Source of the DNA: Aurantiacibacter rhizosphaerae
Lineage (GTDB): Bacteria > Pseudomonadota > Alphaproteobacteria > Sphingomonadales > Sphingomonadaceae
Direction: 5' to 3'
DNA: 64,000 nucleotides
Assembly (NCBI RefSeq): GCF_009807005.1
Contig: NZ_WUBR01000001.1
Span: 1,240,001 to 1,304,000 of the forward strand
The notes beneath the pieces are model-generated. The model was given only the letters and a program-made list of their open reading frames with translations, was not told the DNA's origin and searched no databases. Position 1 is the stretch's first letter. The number at the start of each line of letters is the position of its first letter. Shown here one piece after another: positions 61,160-64,000 of this stretch. Position numbers and translations under genes: made by a program.

Positions 61160-62228
61160 CGAAATCCAACCATCACGCCCAAATGTGACCGAGATCGTAA
61201 ACAAGATGCGGTCAGGGGATTATTTCGTCGATCCTTCATTTCAACGTCGTTTGGTCTGGAACGAGAAGCAAAAAGTCCGCCTGATAGAGACGGTGCTTAT
61301 GGAATATCCGATGCCCGAAATTTATCTTTGGGAGCAAGCGCCAGACCCTCAATCTGGATCGCAGAAATTTAGCATCGTTGACGGCCAACAGCGTCTCTCT
61401 ACTCTCCGCGAATTCACTAGTAACGAATGGCCTCTCAAAAAAGCCTATCTCGATGAAGAGAATGCGGAAAAAGATTTTGCGGACTGCTTCTGGAAGGATT
61501 TAGACGCTGATACTCGATCAAAGTTCTTTCAATACAGCATCAATGCGCGCCGCATCCCTAGCGAGGTCTCCGATGACGATATACGGCAAATGTTTGCTCG
61601 ACTTAATGAGACCGACCGCTCACTCAATCCGCAAGAGATGCGCAACGCTACGCTGAACGGTGAATTTCTCGCCGCGGCGAACTCACTTGCAGATACCGAT
61701 GAGTTTCTCGCTCTCCAAATTTTCTCTCTGGACAATATACGCCGGATGGGGGACGTCGAGTTCGCCAGCCAGCTTCTCGGCTACGAGAGAAAGGGGATAG
61801 CGAATGACACCCCGAAAACGATGAACGAACTCTATAATGAATTCAATGATGACTACTCGGAAGCGGAAATTGATAAGGCGAATGTTTCAAAGTCTCTGAA
61901 ACTCGTCAATGAGGTGTTTCTAGACGAGGAGATAGAGGCGTTTTTCGCGACCCAGAACTACGTATATACACTCCACTCACTTTTCGATGTATGTGAGGAA
62001 AAGCCAGCAGATCAATGGCGTGCAGGACTTTTGGGCTTTGTTCAGGCCTATGCAGGCCTCCCCGCGAATGATGATGATGTGAAAGAGGATCAGAAAAGTC
62101 TTGCGGAGTTCAGAAAAGGCGCAAGTTCTCGCACCCGGAGTAAGTCTAGTCGAACCCAGCGACTTTTCGGCTTAAAGAATTGGTTGGCGCAAAATTTTCC
62201 AGAGCTTATTGAAGATAAGGATAGCTGA
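61146..62228 (+). CDS. DUF262 (GmrS/ParB-like) protein
   Basis: A 360-residue protein. The DUF262 signature is present: VDPSFQRRLVWNEKQKVRLI (about 28-47) and IVDGQQRLSTL with the DGQQR motif at 79-83. DUF262 occurs in GmrSD type IV restriction and in several anti-phage systems; here it lacks the DUF1524 HNH nuclease part. ATG 61146 starts inside the previous gene (14-bp overlap), so four consecutive genes from the methylase on are one compact unit. An HNH-less DUF262 may be a nucleotide-sensing or DNA-nicking partner. Confidence 0.85.
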   Translation: MGYNSEIQPSRPNVTEIVNKMRSGDYFVDPSFQRRLVWNEKQKVRLIETVLMEYPMPEIYLWEQAPDPQSGSQKFSIVDGQQRLSTLREFTSNEWPLKKAYLDEENAEKDFADCFWKDLDADTRSKFFQYSINARRIPSEVSDDDIRQMFARLNETDRSLNPQEMRNATLNGEFLAAANSLADTDEFLALQIFSLDNIRRMGDVEFASQLLGYERKGIANDTPKTMNELYNEFNDDYSEAEIDKANVSKSLKLVNEVFLDEEIEAFFATQNYVYTLHSLFDVCEEKPADQWRAGLLGFVQAYAGLPANDDDVKEDQKSLAEFRKGASSRTRSKSSRTQRLFGLKNWLAQNFPELIEDKDS

Positions 62229-62286
62229 TCTCATACAGCCCGGCCTTTGAAGAACGGGCAACTCACGAGGTTGGGTTCGCAAGCCG

Positions 62287-63012
62287 CTAAGCTCGTAAAC
62301 CTTCAATCGACCAGCGCACGACGTCCTCCCGGGTGTCACTTCCCCAAACGGACAAATGAGGCACATTCCCAAACCGAACGTAAAAGCCAAATGCTGAGGC
62401 CTCACCACGGTGGGCTTGCCACTTGCCATGGTCTGCGCTTCGACTTTCTTGCGAAATTATTTCAATGCCAGATGCAAAGTGTTCGATATGGCCGAACGTC
62501 ATCAGAAAAAGCGGTTCAATCGCTTCAATGAACATCTTATGCACCGGCTCACATAGCTTCACTGCTCCTCTATAGCCGGGATGGGTTGCAACGCCGGTCG
62601 ATCTTGTAAAGGCTAGGTTGGAGGCGGGAGTAGATCGCGTAGCTACGCCCATCTCCCCGCAAAGAGCTTTAATTCGACGTTGCATCGTCGATTGGCCTTT
62701 CGGCAGAATGTGCCCGCCCGGTGCCCATTCTTCATCTAAAAAGGCATTGTTTCCGCGCCGTGAAGCGTCAATGCTGTCCTGCAAGGTCGAACTCTCGGAC
62801 CCTCCTGGATTTAAGCCTAAAAGATAAACCGGACCTTTCGTTAAAGTCTCATCAGAGGAGTAAAGAACCGCGCCGGGACGATTGATTAGGCCAATATCCG
62901 ATAGATAAATCTCTGCGTTATCGAGCACATCACTCATATCATCGTATTCCTTCCGATTAGCCTCTGCGATCCTAGTAACTATCGAGTGCACTAGGCCCTG
63001 CTCATGTGACAC
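62287..63012 (-). CDS. Uracil-DNA-glycosylase-like protein
   Basis: A 241-residue protein with UDG-superfamily features: VYLLGLNPGGSES (63-75) matches the water-activating GLNPG motif, and HPGYRG and VPHLSVW later in the protein fit the second half. It is not a standard Ung. GTG 63012 has AGGAGA at good spacing. It is transcribed towards the DUF262 gene. In phage-defence islands such proteins can attack modified phage DNA; here that is inference. Confidence 0.65.
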   Translation of the reverse strand: MSHEQGLVHSIVTRIAEANRKEYDDMSDVLDNAEIYLSDIGLINRPGAVLYSSDETLTKGPVYLLGLNPGGSESSTLQDSIDASRRGNNAFLDEEWAPGGHILPKGQSTMQRRIKALCGEMGVATRSTPASNLAFTRSTGVATHPGYRGAVKLCEPVHKMFIEAIEPLFLMTFGHIEHFASGIEIISQESRSADHGKWQAHRGEASAFGFYVRFGNVPHLSVWGSDTREDVVRWSIEGLRA

Positions 63013-63208
63013 CGTGTAGTCTCCTGTGAGCGTGTCTCACATGAGTTGTATTTGCCGCCGTGGGACGGTTTCTCGCTTTGCCATAGAGCCTAGTGAGAGA
63101 GTTTAAACCTACCTCTAGTTCTGCCCGTTCTGCTACGTCTCGTAGCCAAGGCACGTTCGGGTAAATTGCTGCTTGGTGCGATTTGTTAACAAGAGAATGT
63201 GGGGCCAC
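63002..63208 (-). CDS. Possible 68-residue ORF overlapping the UDG-like start
   Basis: A small frame with a GTG start, WLRDVAERAELEVGLNSL in the middle (it resembles a helix-turn-helix start) and a basic end. Its stop overlaps the UDG-like start by 11 bp, as coupled genes do. It may be a small regulator, but codon evidence is thin. Confidence 0.3.
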   Translation of the reverse strand: MAPHSLVNKSHQAAIYPNVPWLRDVAERAELEVGLNSLTRLYGKARNRPTAANTTHVRHAHRRLHGVT

Positions 63209-63279
63209 GCGCCAATGTCCCTTTAGATTTTGTTCGTGGTTTTACACTATCACGCATCCTTCCTAGATGGAGGGAAACA

Positions 63280-63759
63280 ATGCGATTATTCTTTGGCGGC
63301 TTTTTGCTTCTCTGCGCCGCAAGTCCGACACTCGCGCAAGATCAGTCATCGCGTTTCGACCTAGTATGCTTGGGTGCTGGCGCAGCAAACCGTCAAGCCA
63401 CCGCAACCGTCAACGCTTGGGACAACCAAGGAGGCTTCGGTTCGGCTAATGTTGTCGGAAATCGCTCTGTTCCCTTTGACGATCAGGTCAACCTATGGAT
63501 TGAGGGCGAAGAAGGCCGGTTGCGTATGCCGCGCGCAATGTTGCCAGCTATTCGAGGGGGAGAAGATGGGTGGTTCAGGGTATCTTCTATCGAAATCACC
63601 CCTGATGAAATTACCGGCTCCATCCGCGTCAATCCTCTCAATAATCCGAGACTTCGGATTGACCGCATGACAGGTGCTATTAGCATTTCGGGCAAGGCGG
63701 GCGATTACTCCGGTCGGTGTCAGCGATATGATCCTGAAACGGTTCAGCGGGCATTTTGA
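63280..63759 (+). CDS. Secreted protein of unknown function
   Basis: A 159-residue exported protein: the signal MRLFFGGFLLLCAASPTLAQ is clear. The mature domain starts RFDLVCLGAG and ends with a Cys in SGRCQRYDPET, so Cys-Cys pairing is possible. The sequence is reminiscent of a beta-sandwich. GGAGGGAAACA precedes ATG 63280. Family unknown. Confidence 0.75.
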   Translation: MRLFFGGFLLLCAASPTLAQDQSSRFDLVCLGAGAANRQATATVNAWDNQGGFGSANVVGNRSVPFDDQVNLWIEGEEGRLRMPRAMLPAIRGGEDGWFRVSSIEITPDEITGSIRVNPLNNPRLRIDRMTGAISISGKAGDYSGRCQRYDPETVQRAF

Positions 63760-63788
63760 ATGTCGGCTAGGCGCGGCGGAGCGAAGCA

Positions 63789-64000
63789 ATGAATAACAAA
63801 ATGCTGGGTTTTGCGGGATCAGCCCTGCTCATTGCAGGACTTTTCTTACCCATAGCGTCGTTACCGTTCGTCGGTAATATCACGCTCATGAGCTATGGCT
63901 TCAATGTCGTAGCCGTTGGGTTGCTGATTTTGGGTCTTTTAAGCGGACTATTCGTTTGGGCCAACCGCCGCGATGTTTTGATTTGGACCGGAGGAGCAGC
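63789..64000 (+). CDS. Membrane protein, 3' end outside window
   Basis: The frame starts at ATG 63789 after GGCGGAGCG and is open to the right edge (70 codons). It encodes MNNKMLGFAGSALLIAGLF and two further hydrophobic segments, with a WANRRDVLIW loop between. It is a membrane protein whose family cannot be told from this part. It is 29 bp after the previous gene and may be co-transcribed. Confidence 0.6.
   Translation, partial: MNNKMLGFAGSALLIAGLFLPIASLPFVGNITLMSYGFNVVAVGLLILGLLSGLFVWANRRDVLIWTGGA

Noticed and set aside
1-64000. CRISPR array, prophage structural genes or IS elements
   Set aside because: No regular repeat-spacer pattern, capsid/tail genes or transposase motifs were found; the only recombinase is the tRNA-linked integrase.

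Overview
The window looks like a chromosome segment of an aerobic alphaproteobacterium of the order Sphingomonadales (Sphingomonadaceae/Erythrobacteraceae type). The grounds are three TonB-dependent receptors embedded in catabolic genes, Tat- and lipoprotein-exported enzymes, high-GC coding with GTG/TTG starts, and housekeeping genes of alphaproteobacterial type (typA, rarA, recF, DUF805, RDD, PspC). No rRNA or marker gene fixes the species.

Region 1 (about 1-35.7 kb) is a large catabolic supercluster of several transcription units. The left edge holds a class II aldolase (cut by the window edge) convergent with a BKACE/2-hydroxyacid dehydrogenase pair. Then come a LuxR-type regulator, a secreted protein with three SnoaL/NTF2-like domains, and a long plus-strand run: TonB receptor, amidohydrolase, two Tat-exported BNR-propeller proteins, a lipoprotein of the dienelactone hydrolase fold, a Tat amidohydrolase, a third BNR protein and an IclR regulator. 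A second plus-strand run (18.9-26.8 kb) holds an orphan NMT1-type substrate-binding lipoprotein, a second triple-SnoaL protein, a bicupin, a third amidohydrolase and a second TonB receptor, ending in a strong terminator. The minus-strand units (26.9-34.1 kb) carry an iron alcohol dehydrogenase, MFS transporter, SDR, AraC regulator, NTF2-like protein, semialdehyde dehydrogenase and second BKACE enzyme. A gamma-carbonic-anhydrase-like protein and an HpcH/HpaI aldolase close the block. I read this as uptake of a large or oxygenated substrate through TonB receptors, periplasmic processing by exported lyase/hydrolase-like proteins, then cytosolic oxidation and C-C cleavage to central metabolites. 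No oxygenase or CoA ligase is visible, and the substrate is unknown.

Region 2 (35.7-55.1 kb) is ordinary chromosome: tRNA-Thr, a TM2 protein, a DUF429-like protein, rarA, a PadR regulator with a hexapeptide repeat, a glycosyltransferase, typA, a third TonB receptor, RDD and DUF805 membrane proteins, a YbbAP-like ABC exporter divergent from tesA, recF, a small pspC-like operon behind a sigma-54-type promoter, and a queuosine-precursor transporter.

Region 3 (55.1 kb to the right edge) is a genomic island inserted at tRNA-Arg(TCT). It is visibly more AT-rich. It carries a tyrosine recombinase, a GIY-YIG nuclease with a winged-helix partner, a decayed hsdM fragment, a C5-cytosine methyltransferase, a NaeI-family restriction endonuclease, and, overlapping it, a nucleotidyltransferase-like gene and a DUF262 gene, then a uracil-DNA-glycosylase-like gene. 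This is a defence island whose right end lies beyond the window. The two most promising novelties are the restriction/NTase/DUF262 cluster and the triple-SnoaL/BNR catabolic system.
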